NCBI RefSeq assembly: GCF_002118315.1
Contig: NZ_MTSZ01000001.1
Location: 186,001-250,000, forward strand
Direction of reading: 5' to 3'
Length of the DNA: 64,000 nt
DNA from: Kiloniella majae
Lineage (GTDB): Bacteria > Pseudomonadota > Alphaproteobacteria > Kiloniellales > Kiloniellaceae
The translations under genes and the position numbers were made by a program. Position 1 is the stretch's first letter. Every line of letters begins with the position of its first letter. The notes beneath the pieces were generated by a model. It saw only the letters and a list, made by a program, of their open reading frames with translations. It ran no database searches and was not told where the DNA came from. Shown piece by piece: positions 19,245 to 28,443 of the stretch.

Positions 19245-19288
19245 CTGGGACACCACCAACCCCTGAAAAATCAGGGGTTGGTGCCCAG
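19245..19288 (+). other. strong hairpin after the BMP gene
   Basis: CACCAACCCCTGA (19254-19266) and TCAGGGGTTGGTG (19271-19283) form a perfect 13-bp stem with an AAAA loop. Outer CTGGG and CCCAG can extend it. No U-run follows, so it looks more like a 3' stabiliser or a Rho-blocking structure than a classical terminator. It begins 57 nt after the BMP stop. Confidence 0.65.
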
Positions 19289-19475
19289 ATGAAAAGATAA
19301 GCTTTAAAAGAAAAGCTGGATAGCCAGAATGATCGGGGCCTAAAGGGCTTACCTTTTCATTCAGCTATCAAAACAAGATTACAAAAAAAAAATGATAATC
19401 CCAAGACCTATTGTCTGGTGGGTAAACCTGCAAAGATCAATAATCTTGGATATAGAAACTTGCCTGTTGGAAAAG

Positions 19476-19523
19476 GCTTGGCATCTATCTTGTCGTGCAC
19501 AAAACATGACCAGATGCCCAAGC
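19476..19523 (+). ncRNA. structured leader element upstream of guaD
   Basis: GCTTGGCATCT (19476-19486) pairs with AGATGCCCAAGC (19512-19523) with one bulged C. Inside it GTCGTG pairs with CATGAC, using one G-U. The result is a long two-part hairpin about 75 nt before guaD. The whole gap 19188-19599 has no convincing gene but holds several hairpins, including GATAGC with GCTATC near 19320-19370. It could be a riboswitch-like leader, a 5' UTR or only a processing element. No Rfam family was identified by eye. Confidence 0.4.
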
Positions 19524-19599
19524 TTTCTTACACCAAGCAGTCGAGTATGCAATGAAGATCAACTGCCGAATTTCCGGCTGATAACGCCAAGGTCATATG

Positions 19600-20922
19600 A
19601 TGACAAACAGAGATCAAACAGCTGCCACGTTACTCCGCGGTGCGACCGTTAATTTTACCGATAATCCCCGTATCAAGGGTGATGATAACTCGGTCCAGTA
19701 CGAAGCCAAGGGCGCTGTTGTTATCAGCGAAGACGGGCGTATTCTCTGGCAAGGTGCCTTTGTTCAATTGCCGGATGAATTTAAAGATCTGCCGTGCGAT
19801 GATTACGATGATAAAATCATAATGGCCGGGTTTATTGATCCACACATTCATTTTCCGCAATACCGTATTCTCGCGGCCCCCGGTAAAGATCTTCTGGACT
19901 GGCTCAATCGTTTTACCTTCCCCGAAGAGAGCCGCTATAGCTCGGAAGAATATGCTGCCAAAGCAGCAGAGTTTTTCCTTGATCGTCTGTTTGCCAATGG
20001 CACCACTTCTGCCCTCGCCTTTTGTTCTGTTCACAAGACTTGTGCCGACACCTTATTTGCAGCTGCTGAAAAGCGCGGTATGTCCATGATCACCGGAAAG
20101 ACAATGATGGACAGGCTTGCGCCTGATGCTGTTCTAGATACGCCAGAAACAGCGGCAAGAGACTCACAGGACCTAATCAACAAATGGGATAACAAAGGTC
20201 GCCTGAAATACGCCATCACACCACGTTTTGCCGTTACCTCGACCGATGCACAGTTACAAGTAACTGGCGATCTTTATAAAGATAATCCTGATTGTCTCAT
20301 GCAAACTCATCTGTCAGAAAGTCCCGGCGAGATTGCTACAGTACAAAAACAATTCCCGTGGTCCAAGGATTACACCGACGTTTACGACCACTTTAACCTG
20401 TTGGGCGAAAATTCTTTTTTTGCCCATGGTATCCACCTGTCCGAACGGGAATGCCAGCGCCTTGCCGAAAGCAAATCCACTGTGGTGCATTGCCCGACAT
20501 CCAACAATTTCCTTGGGTCCGGCCTGTTTGATATCGACCACCTGTCCAAACCGGAACGCCCCGTGGGTGTCGGCGTAGCCACAGACGTCGGCGGCGGCAC
20601 CAGCTATTCCATGCTGCAAACCTTGGGCGAAGCCTATAAAGTCGCCATGCTCAAGGGACGGAAAATAACCGCGCACGATGCCTTTTATCTCGCCACCCTT
20701 GGCAATGCCAAGCAGCTCAAACAGGATAAAGACATTGGTAATCTGGAAGCAGGAAAGTACGCTGATATAGTTGTATTAGATCCCAAAGCCACGCCCGTAC
20801 TTGAAAGCCGTCAGGAAGTTTCAGAAAACCTCGAAGACGTCCTCTTCTCCCTCATGATCCTCGGCGACGACCGCGCAATCTCAGCTACCTATGTGGCGGG
20901 AGAACGGGTTTATAAGGGATAA
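19600..20922 (+). CDS. guaD: guanine deaminase
   Basis: Guanine deaminase converts guanine to xanthine, the substrate of XdhAB. The 440-residue amidohydrolase shows GFIDPHIHFPQY (HxH) near residue 78, QTHLSESPGE near 229, FAHGIHLSE near 268 and VATDVGGGTSYSML near 319. The second of two adjacent ATGs (19597 and 19600) has the better 7-nt spacing from AAGGT; either is possible. It follows the BMP gene by 409 nt of hairpin-rich sequence. This suggests that importer 1 brings in guanine or guanosine-type substrates. Length and motifs are complete. Confidence 0.94.
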   Translation: MTNRDQTAATLLRGATVNFTDNPRIKGDDNSVQYEAKGAVVISEDGRILWQGAFVQLPDEFKDLPCDDYDDKIIMAGFIDPHIHFPQYRILAAPGKDLLDWLNRFTFPEESRYSSEEYAAKAAEFFLDRLFANGTTSALAFCSVHKTCADTLFAAAEKRGMSMITGKTMMDRLAPDAVLDTPETAARDSQDLINKWDNKGRLKYAITPRFAVTSTDAQLQVTGDLYKDNPDCLMQTHLSESPGEIATVQKQFPWSKDYTDVYDHFNLLGENSFFAHGIHLSERECQRLAESKSTVVHCPTSNNFLGSGLFDIDHLSKPERPVGVGVATDVGGGTSYSMLQTLGEAYKVAMLKGRKITAHDAFYLATLGNAKQLKQDKDIGNLEAGKYADIVVLDPKATPVLESRQEVSENLEDVLFSLMILGDDRAISATYVAGERVYKG

Positions 20923-20934
20923 AATTATTCATCT

Positions 20935-21429
20935 TCATCCATTGGGACGGCTGTCAGTCAACTCACAGTCGTCCCAATCAACTCTGTGATAGCCATTGGA
21001 CAGATATTTCCAACTGGTCTTAAAAGCTGTGTAATCTAGTTCTAAATCGTTATAGAGACCCAATCCTTTAAGTTTTCTTTCAAATTCTTCCCGGGATTTA
21101 TAAAAGAGGGCTTCTCCTGACTCTGTAGAGAGAATGAAATAGTTTTCCTCATTACGGATACGAATTTTATATCCGTTACGTCCTCCATCACATTCCAGAT
21201 ATTCCGCAGGGAGTTGTAAACCAACATAATATCCAGGCATAATATCATGATCGACGACTGTCGCCTGAATAATAACGTCACCATCTCTACGAATAGTGTA
21301 ATTATCCGGCCGGGTAAAATTGTGATAATAATATTCTTTATCAGAGTTGAATGCCTGAAAAACGAGATAAAGCATTCCCCAACCAAGCATGACACCGAAA
21401 TATATAAGATATCTTTTGATCTTACTCAA
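20935..21429 (-). CDS. hypothetical single-pass membrane protein
   Basis: A protein of about 164 residues without a recognised family. It has one N-terminal transmembrane helix (residues about 6-25, YLIYFGVMLGWGMLYLVF) and then a soluble domain rich in Tyr and charged residues, with several cysteines (LECDGG, DDCELTD). The chosen TTG start at 21429 overlaps the stop of the preceding gene and has GAGG about 9 nt upstream. An in-frame ATG at 21486 would add 19 residues lying inside the neighbour. It is probably co-transcribed with the gene at 21422-21805. Base composition is more AT-rich than in the purine genes. Confidence 0.6.
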   Translation of the reverse strand: MSKIKRYLIYFGVMLGWGMLYLVFQAFNSDKEYYYHNFTRPDNYTIRRDGDVIIQATVVDHDIMPGYYVGLQLPAEYLECDGGRNGYKIRIRNEENYFILSTESGEALFYKSREEFERKLKGLGLYNDLELDYTAFKTSWKYLSNGYHRVDWDDCELTDSRPNG

Positions 21430-21805
21430 AATCTTTGTCCTCGTAGCGATATACGATTTTAAAAGGAGTTCCCTTGCCATGCTCATCTATCGCAAGTTCA
21501 TTTAAAAAATTTCTGGAGGTGATCCTGACTTTATCCACAATATCTGCGTCTTGGGGCATAGCCATTACTTTGGGTTCAAAATCATATCCTGCGTCATATA
21601 TTCGACCATTCGCCGGATTGGTGGACACATGACCATGAACTTTAAGATCATCAAGAGGCATAGGAGCTGCTATCTGACTATCTTTACTGGTTCTCCACAC
21701 TGTTAATTCCCTGCCGTCAACGACAAGAGGTTTTCCACCCGCATTTCGCCACCACCACTTCGCCTGTTCATAAGTCAGCTTATTCCTCTTACCAGCATGA
21801 CCCAT
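21422..21805 (-). CDS. hypothetical protein
   Basis: A protein of 127 residues (ATG 21805; TTG 21811 is also possible) without a family I can name. The N-terminal segment KLTYEQAKWWWRNAGGKPL followed by VDGRELTVW is distinctive. It resembles short C-terminal modules near secreted or polymorphic-toxin genes, but this is a weak impression. There is no signal peptide or membrane helix. It overlaps the next gene at its stop, and a 36-codon frame overlaps its start, so the three may form a small translationally coupled operon. Confidence 0.55.
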   Translation of the reverse strand: MGHAGKRNKLTYEQAKWWWRNAGGKPLVVDGRELTVWRTSKDSQIAAPMPLDDLKVHGHVSTNPANGRIYDAGYDFEPKVMAMPQDADIVDKVRITSRNFLNELAIDEHGKGTPFKIVYRYEDKDFE

Positions 21806-21899
21806 CAACAAACATTCTGAACATCCTGTCGTCTAACTGTTCTCTTTTCTGTTCTGCTTGTTCCTTGTCATTACCGTATAAAATTCCAGTATAATCCAT
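21789..21899 (-). CDS. possible small protein or leader, 36 residues
   Basis: A short frame starting at ATG 21899 with a good AAGGGAAG site 8-9 nt upstream. It encodes a polar peptide beginning MDYTGILYGNDKEQ and overlaps the start of the next gene by 17 nt. The ribosome binding site is the strongest in this small cluster, so it may couple translation of the downstream gene. It may also be the N-terminal end of a frameshifted longer protein. Confidence 0.35.
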   Translation of the reverse strand: MDYTGILYGNDKEQAEQKREQLDDRMFRMFVDGSCW

Positions 21900-22004
21900 T
21901 CCAATAACTTCCCTTATCAAATGATGAGAGATAAGGATTAGTCCAGAAGTCTATTAATACAATTCATCTCAATAGTTCACGTAAATTACGATCAAACCTT
22001 ACAA

Positions 22005-22415
22005 TCACTTTAACAACCAGACACCAGCCAAATACGCCACTTCTTGATACTTCATTAGACTGTTAGGGTAGATAATATCCTGCTTTTTCTCCATCGCGGC
22101 CAAGGCTTGTGGTGTAACTAGCTGTACTTCCAGATCGGGGATAGCTTGTATTAAGGCCTCCATTTTGAAGGTATCGGGGCCGCCAGCGAATTTGCCTTTT
22201 TTGGCGCGCTTTTTAATGGCGACTTTCAAGATATCGTTTTCTCTAAAGAAATTCGAGATTTTGCGCTGAAAATTAATAACATCCACAGCTTTGTCACTAT
22301 CCCCAAGGGAAATCTTGCGCGTCGGTAGCTCGTGATGGACCGGGCCATCTAATGTAGCTTCTATAACGACCAGAATAGCTTCGTTACTTTTAAGTTCGAT
22401 ACCGCAAATCTTCAT
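22005..22415 (-). CDS. DUF3010 family protein
   Basis: A 136-residue protein matching the DUF3010 family by its start (MKICGIELKSNEAILVV) and its end (NSLMKYQEVAYLAGVWLLK). It also has a lysine-rich middle, IKKRAKKGKFAGG near residue 68. The fold suggests an RNase H-like or Holliday-resolvase-like superfamily member (initial strand GIELKSNEAILVVI), but the function is unknown. It stands alone, convergent with nothing, and divergent from the CARDB gene. Confidence 0.75.
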   Translation of the reverse strand: MKICGIELKSNEAILVVIEATLDGPVHHELPTRKISLGDSDKAVDVINFQRKISNFFRENDILKVAIKKRAKKGKFAGGPDTFKMEALIQAIPDLEVQLVTPQALAAMEKKQDIIYPNSLMKYQEVAYLAGVWLLK

Positions 22416-22637
22416 CAGATTTCCATCGTTAAGAGTTTAAATCTTCTTCAGTCTTAAAGCAGTTAAAGCAATCTGCAAAGATTTGAATAATCCCGTCACC
22501 AATCAGACAAAGATAAATTGAACCTTATGTTCTGTACGTCCGACCTATTAGGTATCCAGCGGAAACCCGGCAACAATATCTGGAATGGAAAAGGCTCTGA
22601 TTTCCGCCCTGATTCTTATTTAGCAGGAGTACGAAAA

Positions 22638-23384
22638 ATGAGTAACATCCAAAAAATCAAAACCCTTTGCGCCATCACTTCCGGCCTGTTTGCTGTGAAT
22701 TACCTGATACTTGCAACGACGCCTGCCATGGCAGAATGTACAACTCAAGCTACAGGACAAACTTCAGGGCAAAACAATTGCAGTCGTAACACGTCGGCTA
22801 CAACGACATCACCACGGACAGCCACTGCAAAATCTTTGTCCGTGAAAAGGACACAATATAAAGTTGTTGTGCCGCCCCGGCCCACGGCACCCAGAACGAT
22901 TGTGCAAAAAAGAAAGAACGTCGCCCCGATCAGATCCCAGAACAAACGAGGCAGTGGTCCAGTTTACGGTCTGCCCAATGGCACGCCAGATCTGGTTGTA
23001 TTGCCTGCATCAGCAGGAACAAACGGTATGCCGAACAGCGGTTATTGCGGCAGCTGGAATGGCGGTAATCAATCCATTCGCTGGATCATCAGAAATGCCG
23101 GTACAGGAATGGCCCCTGCGAGTGTGGTCAGTGTCGGGTTTGATGTTCCCCTTGGTCAGCCTTGGAATGATACCTACCCAACGCAACAAAGCTTGAATGT
23201 GCCACCACTGGCCCCCGGACAACAATTTGCGATGTCACACCCAATTGATCCAGTATCCTGGTCACCAACCGCACATCCCATAGTAAGCTTTGGTTTCTTT
23301 GCTGATTATCACGCAACCATCGATGAGGTTTCCGAAGCAAACAATCATGTGGAATACGCCCGTTGCTTGGGACCAGCGACATAA
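22638..23384 (+). CDS. secreted CARDB-like domain protein
   Basis: A protein of 248 residues with an N-terminal signal peptide ([22 protein letters not shown]). A Ser/Thr/Arg/Lys-rich linker follows to about residue 105, then a C-terminal Ig-like CARDB module. The module marks are PDLVVLP, a central [18 protein letters not shown] and a final [17 protein letters not shown] modules occur in extracellular adhesion and binding proteins. ATG 22638 has AGGAG 8 nt upstream and sits right before the signal peptide, so the in-frame ATG at 22518 was rejected. A terminator follows at 23409-23443. Confidence 0.75.
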   Translation: MSNIQKIKTLCAITSGLFAVNYLILATTPAMAECTTQATGQTSGQNNCSRNTSATTTSPRTATAKSLSVKRTQYKVVVPPRPTAPRTIVQKRKNVAPIRSQNKRGSGPVYGLPNGTPDLVVLPASAGTNGMPNSGYCGSWNGGNQSIRWIIRNAGTGMAPASVVSVGFDVPLGQPWNDTYPTQQSLNVPPLAPGQQFAMSHPIDPVSWSPTAHPIVSFGFFADYHATIDEVSEANNHVEYARCLGPAT

Positions 23385-23408
23385 AAACGGACACCTATTT
23401 AAGTTTGT

Positions 23409-23443
23409 AAATAAGACTGTGGGTTTATTCCACGGTCTTATTT
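23409..23443 (+). terminator. rho-independent-like terminator
   Basis: AAATAAGACTGTGG pairs with CCACGGTCTTATTT (one G-U) around a 7-nt loop, directly after the CARDB gene. Confidence 0.75.
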
Positions 23444-23545
23444 GCACCTTAAAGTAACCTTTTCTTGCCTTTTTCCTCTCCCTTTTACACCACAATAATC
23501 CCACATCTTGAAAGCCTATTCTCACAAAAAGATAGGAACGATCTG

Positions 23546-24676
23546 ATGAAAAAATCAGTACGCGGATTAATGACAGGGCTTTTAACATCAACAGCACTTT
23601 ATGGATTTTCTTCCCCCCTCATCGCCTCAACTGCCTTTGCAGATAATCAACAGGGGCAACCACGCATAGAAGTTGCTTTTGTTCTGGATACCACCGGGTC
23701 GATGGCCGATCTGATTGACGGGGCAAAACGCAAGATCTGGTCCATCGCCAACACGATCGTTGATATTCACCCCGATGCCAATATTGAAATGGCCCTGATA
23801 GGTTATCGCGACATCGGTGATGACTACGTCATCAAATCATATGATATGAGCCCTGACATACAGGGACTTTATGGCAATCTGGTTCACTTCCAAGCCAATG
23901 GCGGCGGCGACACCCCCGAGGCCGTGAACGAAGCGCTGGACGCTTCCGTTCGCCAACTTGATTGGACAGAAGGCGAAGACACCCAACGTATTGTCTTCCT
24001 TGTCGGAGATGCCCCGCCACATATGGATTACGACAACGCCCCGAAATACCCCGAGGTTATCAAGAAAGCCAGAAAAGAAGGCATTATTGTTAATGCTGTA
24101 CAGGCAGGCGGTGATCGGGAAACCAAGAAAATCTGGAAAGAAATCGCCCAACTGGGTAACGGACGCTATATCCCCATTCCACAGGATGGTGGGCAAATCA
24201 AGATTATCGAAACGCCTTTTGACCGGGATATCATTATCCTGCAAAAACGTATTGATGAAACCGTTATTGCCTATGGATCAGAAGAAGAACAGTCAGCGGT
24301 ACAGGATAAAATGGAGCTGAAAGAAGCGGCACCAAGTTCTGTACAGGTTGAGAATTCCAAATTTTATTCCAAACGTTCTTCGGTCAAGGAAGTTATAACG
24401 GGCGGTGGTGATCTGGTTGCCGATATCAAAAATGGTGCCGTCTCGCTTGATAAAGTTGAGGACGATAATCTACCAAAGGAATTACAGGGTAAATCCGATG
24501 GGGAAAAACAGGCCTATATCAATGCCAAGCTAGAGGAACGCGAACAGCTTGAAAAAGCCATGAGCAAGCTGATCACAAAGTATGATGCTTACGTTGCACA
24601 AAAAGCAAAAGAACAGGGCAAGACGGACTCATTTGATCAGGCTGTTCAGGAAACCCTAAAAAAGCAACTGTATTAA
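23546..24676 (+). CDS. secreted von Willebrand factor A domain protein
   Basis: A protein of 376 residues with an N-terminal signal peptide (ending near STAFA-DN) and a VWA domain over about residues 40-225. The metal site motif appears as DTTGSMAD in place of the usual DxSxS. The DGDTPE-like loop is GGGDTPEAVNEAL, and VFLVGDAPPH carries the third metal ligand region. The C-terminal part is rich in Lys and Glu and probably coiled-coil. ATG 23546 directly precedes the signal peptide and has AGGA upstream. The function is unknown; a surface or periplasmic adhesion or sensing role is likely. Confidence 0.85.
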   Translation: MKKSVRGLMTGLLTSTALYGFSSPLIASTAFADNQQGQPRIEVAFVLDTTGSMADLIDGAKRKIWSIANTIVDIHPDANIEMALIGYRDIGDDYVIKSYDMSPDIQGLYGNLVHFQANGGGDTPEAVNEALDASVRQLDWTEGEDTQRIVFLVGDAPPHMDYDNAPKYPEVIKKARKEGIIVNAVQAGGDRETKKIWKEIAQLGNGRYIPIPQDGGQIKIIETPFDRDIIILQKRIDETVIAYGSEEEQSAVQDKMELKEAAPSSVQVENSKFYSKRSSVKEVITGGGDLVADIKNGAVSLDKVEDDNLPKELQGKSDGEKQAYINAKLEEREQLEKAMSKLITKYDAYVAQKAKEQGKTDSFDQAVQETLKKQLY

Positions 24677-24837
24677 ACTATACGTGATTGGGGGTGATAG
24701 AGCTGAATTCATCCCCATATGTTATAGTACAAAAACAAGAACTCCCATATGGTATCGTTAATACCAAGAACACAAAGTAATGAGTAAATTAAAGGCCAAG
24801 AGAGAATAAAACGGATCAATAGCATCGGTGATTATAT

Positions 24838-25527
24838 ATGAAGAAATTCAGCGCGGGATTACAGGAACTAACCATTCTCGAAACCGAGAAAATTCGCGTC
24901 ACTCGCTATTCTGAATTTCTTCTTCTCTATCTGGAAAATCTGAATTTCTCGCAACAAATAATTTGCGATTTTGGCTGTGGCACCGGGGTGCTTGGTATCT
25001 ATGCCGCCAAACGTGGCGCTCAGCTTGTAACCGGATTTGACATTGATCCCGATGCAATAGATTTAAGCAAAGAAAACATAGAGATAAACGATTGTTTTAA
25101 TTTTCAACCTCACCCGATTGGTAACAGTGTTATTGATGAAACATACGATTTCATTATCTCTAACCCTGCGTCTCTACCGACTGTAAAAGCATCTGGGAAA
25201 GAGTTTTTCAGCGGCGGGATCTATGGCATTGATATGATTCAGGATCTTTTTGATTTCAGCGCCCAGCATCTCAAAAAAGACGGGCGTTTATTCTTTTTAC
25301 AAACCAGCCTGTCATCGATCAACAAAGCCGCGAACTATGCTCATGACAAAGGCTTCAACTATAAAATCATCGGCGTTTTTCAAACCGAAATCAGAGATCA
25401 TTATCAGGAATTCTGGCATCGCGTTGAACACAATCAACGCACAGGCGATGCCCACTTTGTTGAAATCAACGGTGTCCATTCCGAGATTGTTTACTTGGTA
25501 GAGGCCAAATACCGAGAAAGGCCCTAA
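24838..25527 (+). CDS. class I SAM-dependent methyltransferase
   Basis: A 229-residue methyltransferase of the small-domain (RsmC/PrmA/HemK-like) type. The SAM site DFGCGTGVLGIYAA lies near residue 43, an acidic GFDIDPDA follows, and motif IV is NPAS in place of NPPY. NPAS is compatible with amide, rRNA or protein N-methylation, but the substrate cannot be named. It is a single gene between the VWA gene and a bidirectional terminator. The ribosome binding site is weak. Confidence 0.8.
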   Translation: MKKFSAGLQELTILETEKIRVTRYSEFLLLYLENLNFSQQIICDFGCGTGVLGIYAAKRGAQLVTGFDIDPDAIDLSKENIEINDCFNFQPHPIGNSVIDETYDFIISNPASLPTVKASGKEFFSGGIYGIDMIQDLFDFSAQHLKKDGRLFFLQTSLSSINKAANYAHDKGFNYKIIGVFQTEIRDHYQEFWHRVEHNQRTGDAHFVEINGVHSEIVYLVEAKYRERP

Positions 25528-25530
25528 ACG

Positions 25531-25573
25531 AAAAAAGACCTGAAATGTTGGTCATAACATTCCGGGCCTTTTT
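25531..25573. terminator. bidirectional terminator
   Basis: AAAAAGACCTGAAATGTT pairs with AACATTCCGGGCCTTTTT using a few G-U pairs. T-runs lie on both sides. It separates the methyltransferase gene from the convergent ygiQ. Confidence 0.85.
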
Positions 25574-25601
25574 CATATTCTAAACCAAAACAGACTTTGG
25601 T

Positions 25602-27926
25602 TTAAGTCCGTGTCCGCCGTCTTTGACCTGATGGTTTACGACGCGCAGGTTTTCCAGTGGGTTTCGCTTTGCCGTGTGCTGTTGCGCCGCGGGCTGGACC
25701 GTCAGAAGAAGTCCCGGAAGCTGGTCCTTTGTCATTTGCTCGACGACGCCCCTGCCCGGCATGCGTTGTAAAGAAAGCTTTCCCGCCTTTACTACCGTCT
25801 TTCTTTTTAGCGTAACCTCTGGCACCCGGCTTGTTATCACCTGTACCAATGGGTTGATGCGCAGGAACCAGATGTTTTTTACCCGGACCAATAAGATCAG
25901 CACGTCCCAGATTTCTGAGTGCTTCGCGCAGGATTGGCCAATTTTCAGGGTCGTGATAGCGAAGGAAAGCTTTGTGCAAGCGACGCTGTTTCATACCCTT
26001 TGCCGTATGGACCACTTCACCACTGTGACGACGGATCGGGCGTAACGGATTGCGCTCGCTGTGATACATTGCCGTGGAAAGGGCCATAGGGGATGGAATA
26101 AAGTTCTGAACCTGATCTGCCCGGAAGCCATTTTGCTTGAGCCAGACAGCAAGGTTCATCATGTCTTCATCTTCACAGCCCGGATGTGCCGCAATGAAGT
26201 AAGGAATGAGGTATAGCTCTTTACCAGCCTTTTTCGCCGCCGCATCGAACATGGACTTGAAGCGCTCATAGGTACCAATACCCGGCTTCATCATCTTGGA
26301 AAGCGCGCGTTCTTCAGTGTGTTCCGGAGCGATCTTCAAATAACCACCCACATGGTGGGTCACCAGTTCTTTGATATAGGTCGGGCTTTTGACCGCAATG
26401 TCATAACGAAGACCGGACTGGATAGAGATCTTTTTAACGCCCTTGATATCACGTGCCTTGCGATAAAGCTGGATCAGGCTTTCGTGACTGGTATCAAGGT
26501 TTTTACAAACATCCGGATACACGCAGGACAGGCGACGACAGACCTTTTGAATTTTGTCATCCTTACAGGCCATGCGGTACATGTTGGCGGTTGGGCCGCC
26601 CATATCGGTAATCTGCCCCGTAAAGCCATCAACCTTGTCGCGGATATCTTCAATTTCCTTAAGGATTGATTCCTCGGAACGGCTTTGAATAACCCGGCCT
26701 TCGTGTTCGGTGATGGAACAGAAAGAACAGCCACCAAAACATCCGCGCATAATATTCACGGAAAAGCGGATCATATCCCACGCGGCAAGCTTGGCATCAC
26801 CATAAACTGGATGCGGCGCACGGGCATAGGTCAGATCGAACACGCCATCCATTTCTGGCGTGGTAAGCGGGATCGGCGGCTGGTTAATCCAGATATCGCG
26901 ATCACCGTGTTTTTGCACCATAACACGGGCATTACCTGCGTTACTTTCCAGATGAACAACGCGAGATGCCTGAGCATACAAGGCTTTATCTGCGATAACT
27001 TCTTCGTATGACGGCAGGCGGACAGCGGTTTTATTCTTATCTGCATCACGCAGTTTCTTACGGGCTTCAGCACGATCGGGTATATGATGAAGATCATTGT
27101 CGTCATCAATGTCCGTCATATCGGCAACGGTCCAGCCTTCGGGAATTTCTTTTCGGGCAACCACGGTACCACGGATATCATCAATATCCTTTGGCGCTTC
27201 CCCCGCTGCAACCCGGTGGGTCAAATCAACAATGGCACGCTCTGCATTTCCATAAAGAAGGATGTCGGCTTTACTATCAATCAGCACGGAACGACGGACC
27301 TTGTCAGACCAGTAATCATAATGGGCTGTTCGACGCAGAGAGGCCTCGATACCGCCGATAACAATCGGCACATCTTTGTAAGCTTCGCGACAGCGCTGTG
27401 AATAGACGATGACAGAACGGTCCGGGCGTTTGCCGCCCTCATCATTCGGTGTGTAGCTGTCATTGTGACGAACCCGACGATCAGCCGTATAGCGGTTGAT
27501 CATTGAGTCCATATTACCGCCAGTTACTCCATAATAGAGATTTGGTTTGCCCAGCGCCTTGAAAGCATCTGCATTTGACCATTCAGGCTGTGCAATGATG
27601 CCGACCCGAAAACCCTGTGCTTCGAGAAGTCTTCCCATAATCGCCATGCCGAAACTGGGATGATCCACATAGGCATCACCCGTGACGATAATCACATCAC
27701 AACTGTCCCAGCCAAGCAGATCCATTTCTTCACGAGACATAGGCAGGAACGGAGCAATGCCAAAACGCTGCGCCCAGTATTTTCGATAGGAAAAGATGTT
27801 CTTGGCTTCGCTTCCAGCTTCTTTTTCGGCACCAACGTTACCCGCTTTTTTTCGGGCTTCGTTTTTCATACCGCTTTGGGGCGCACAACTGGCTGCATTT
27901 TTGGCAATATTGCAGGCTTCCGACAT
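25602..27926 (-). CDS. YgiQ family radical SAM protein
   Basis: A large radical SAM protein, about 774 residues from ATG 27926, of the UPF0313/YgiQ family, whose reaction is still unknown. Family blocks are [46 protein letters not shown] and [18 protein letters not shown]. The radical SAM cluster [17 protein letters not shown] lies in the middle. The C-terminal 90 residues are basic and disordered, with many Lys, Arg, Gly and Ser. ATG 27926 is preceded by AAGG at 8 nt; the open frame extends to a TTG at 28022, so a longer N-terminus is possible. The roughly 40-residue charged N-terminal extension is not usual for the family. Confidence 0.9.
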   Translation of the reverse strand: MSEACNIAKNAASCAPQSGMKNEARKKAGNVGAEKEAGSEAKNIFSYRKYWAQRFGIAPFLPMSREEMDLLGWDSCDVIIVTGDAYVDHPSFGMAIMGRLLEAQGFRVGIIAQPEWSNADAFKALGKPNLYYGVTGGNMDSMINRYTADRRVRHNDSYTPNDEGGKRPDRSVIVYSQRCREAYKDVPIVIGGIEASLRRTAHYDYWSDKVRRSVLIDSKADILLYGNAERAIVDLTHRVAAGEAPKDIDDIRGTVVARKEIPEGWTVADMTDIDDDNDLHHIPDRAEARKKLRDADKNKTAVRLPSYEEVIADKALYAQASRVVHLESNAGNARVMVQKHGDRDIWINQPPIPLTTPEMDGVFDLTYARAPHPVYGDAKLAAWDMIRFSVNIMRGCFGGCSFCSITEHEGRVIQSRSEESILKEIEDIRDKVDGFTGQITDMGGPTANMYRMACKDDKIQKVCRRLSCVYPDVCKNLDTSHESLIQLYRKARDIKGVKKISIQSGLRYDIAVKSPTYIKELVTHHVGGYLKIAPEHTEERALSKMMKPGIGTYERFKSMFDAAAKKAGKELYLIPYFIAAHPGCEDEDMMNLAVWLKQNGFRADQVQNFIPSPMALSTAMYHSERNPLRPIRRHSGEVVHTAKGMKQRRLHKAFLRYHDPENWPILREALRNLGRADLIGPGKKHLVPAHQPIGTGDNKPGARGYAKKKDGSKGGKAFFTTHAGQGRRRANDKGPASGTSSDGPARGATAHGKAKPTGKPARRKPSGQRRRTRT

Positions 27927-28332
27927 TACTTTGGCCTTCGCTAATTTCTCACTGACGATCAATCGCGGTCTTTGCCGCATGGCTCTTATAGCATGATCTG
28001 TTTCATCGATGATCAATACCAAGCTTAAATCTATTGCCCCCTTTTAACTACTTGAGCGCTTAGGTCAAGTATTCCTGTTTATCCTGCCCCGCAGAGCTGC
28101 CATCTGTTTTTCGAAGAGCTGAAGACTAAAATACTGATATGATTGACACATTATTAGCATCTCTATAAGTAAACATCACCATGACCAAGTACAGAGTTTA
28201 AAATATACAAAGATTTTCCGCTGTTTTATTTGACCAAGTGATAAAATAAATTTAGCATTTGATGCACAGTGAAAAGAGACGGAACAATCTGTCCTGACTG
28301 TAGAAGTAAAGAGCTCTGTACAAGTCGATTAA

Positions 28333-28350
28333 CAGGAACAGCTGTTCCTG
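28333..28350. promoter_or_regulatory. perfect 18-bp palindrome upstream of importer 2
   Basis: CAGGAACAGCTGTTCCTG is a perfect palindrome with no spacer, 94 nt before the BMP start codon. Loopless palindromes are poor hairpins, so a dimeric regulator site is more likely. The rest of the gap 27927-28443 holds no convincing gene. It is AT-rich and also contains a GTACAGAG/CTCTGTAC pair near 28185 and 28314. Confidence 0.5.
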
Positions 28351-28443
28351 AAAGCAAATAAACAACGGCTAACGGTGAAATACCGATCTTGTATTTGGGC
28401 GCTTTCAGAGCTGTTTTACATCTATCCAGGGAGGGATTTCATC

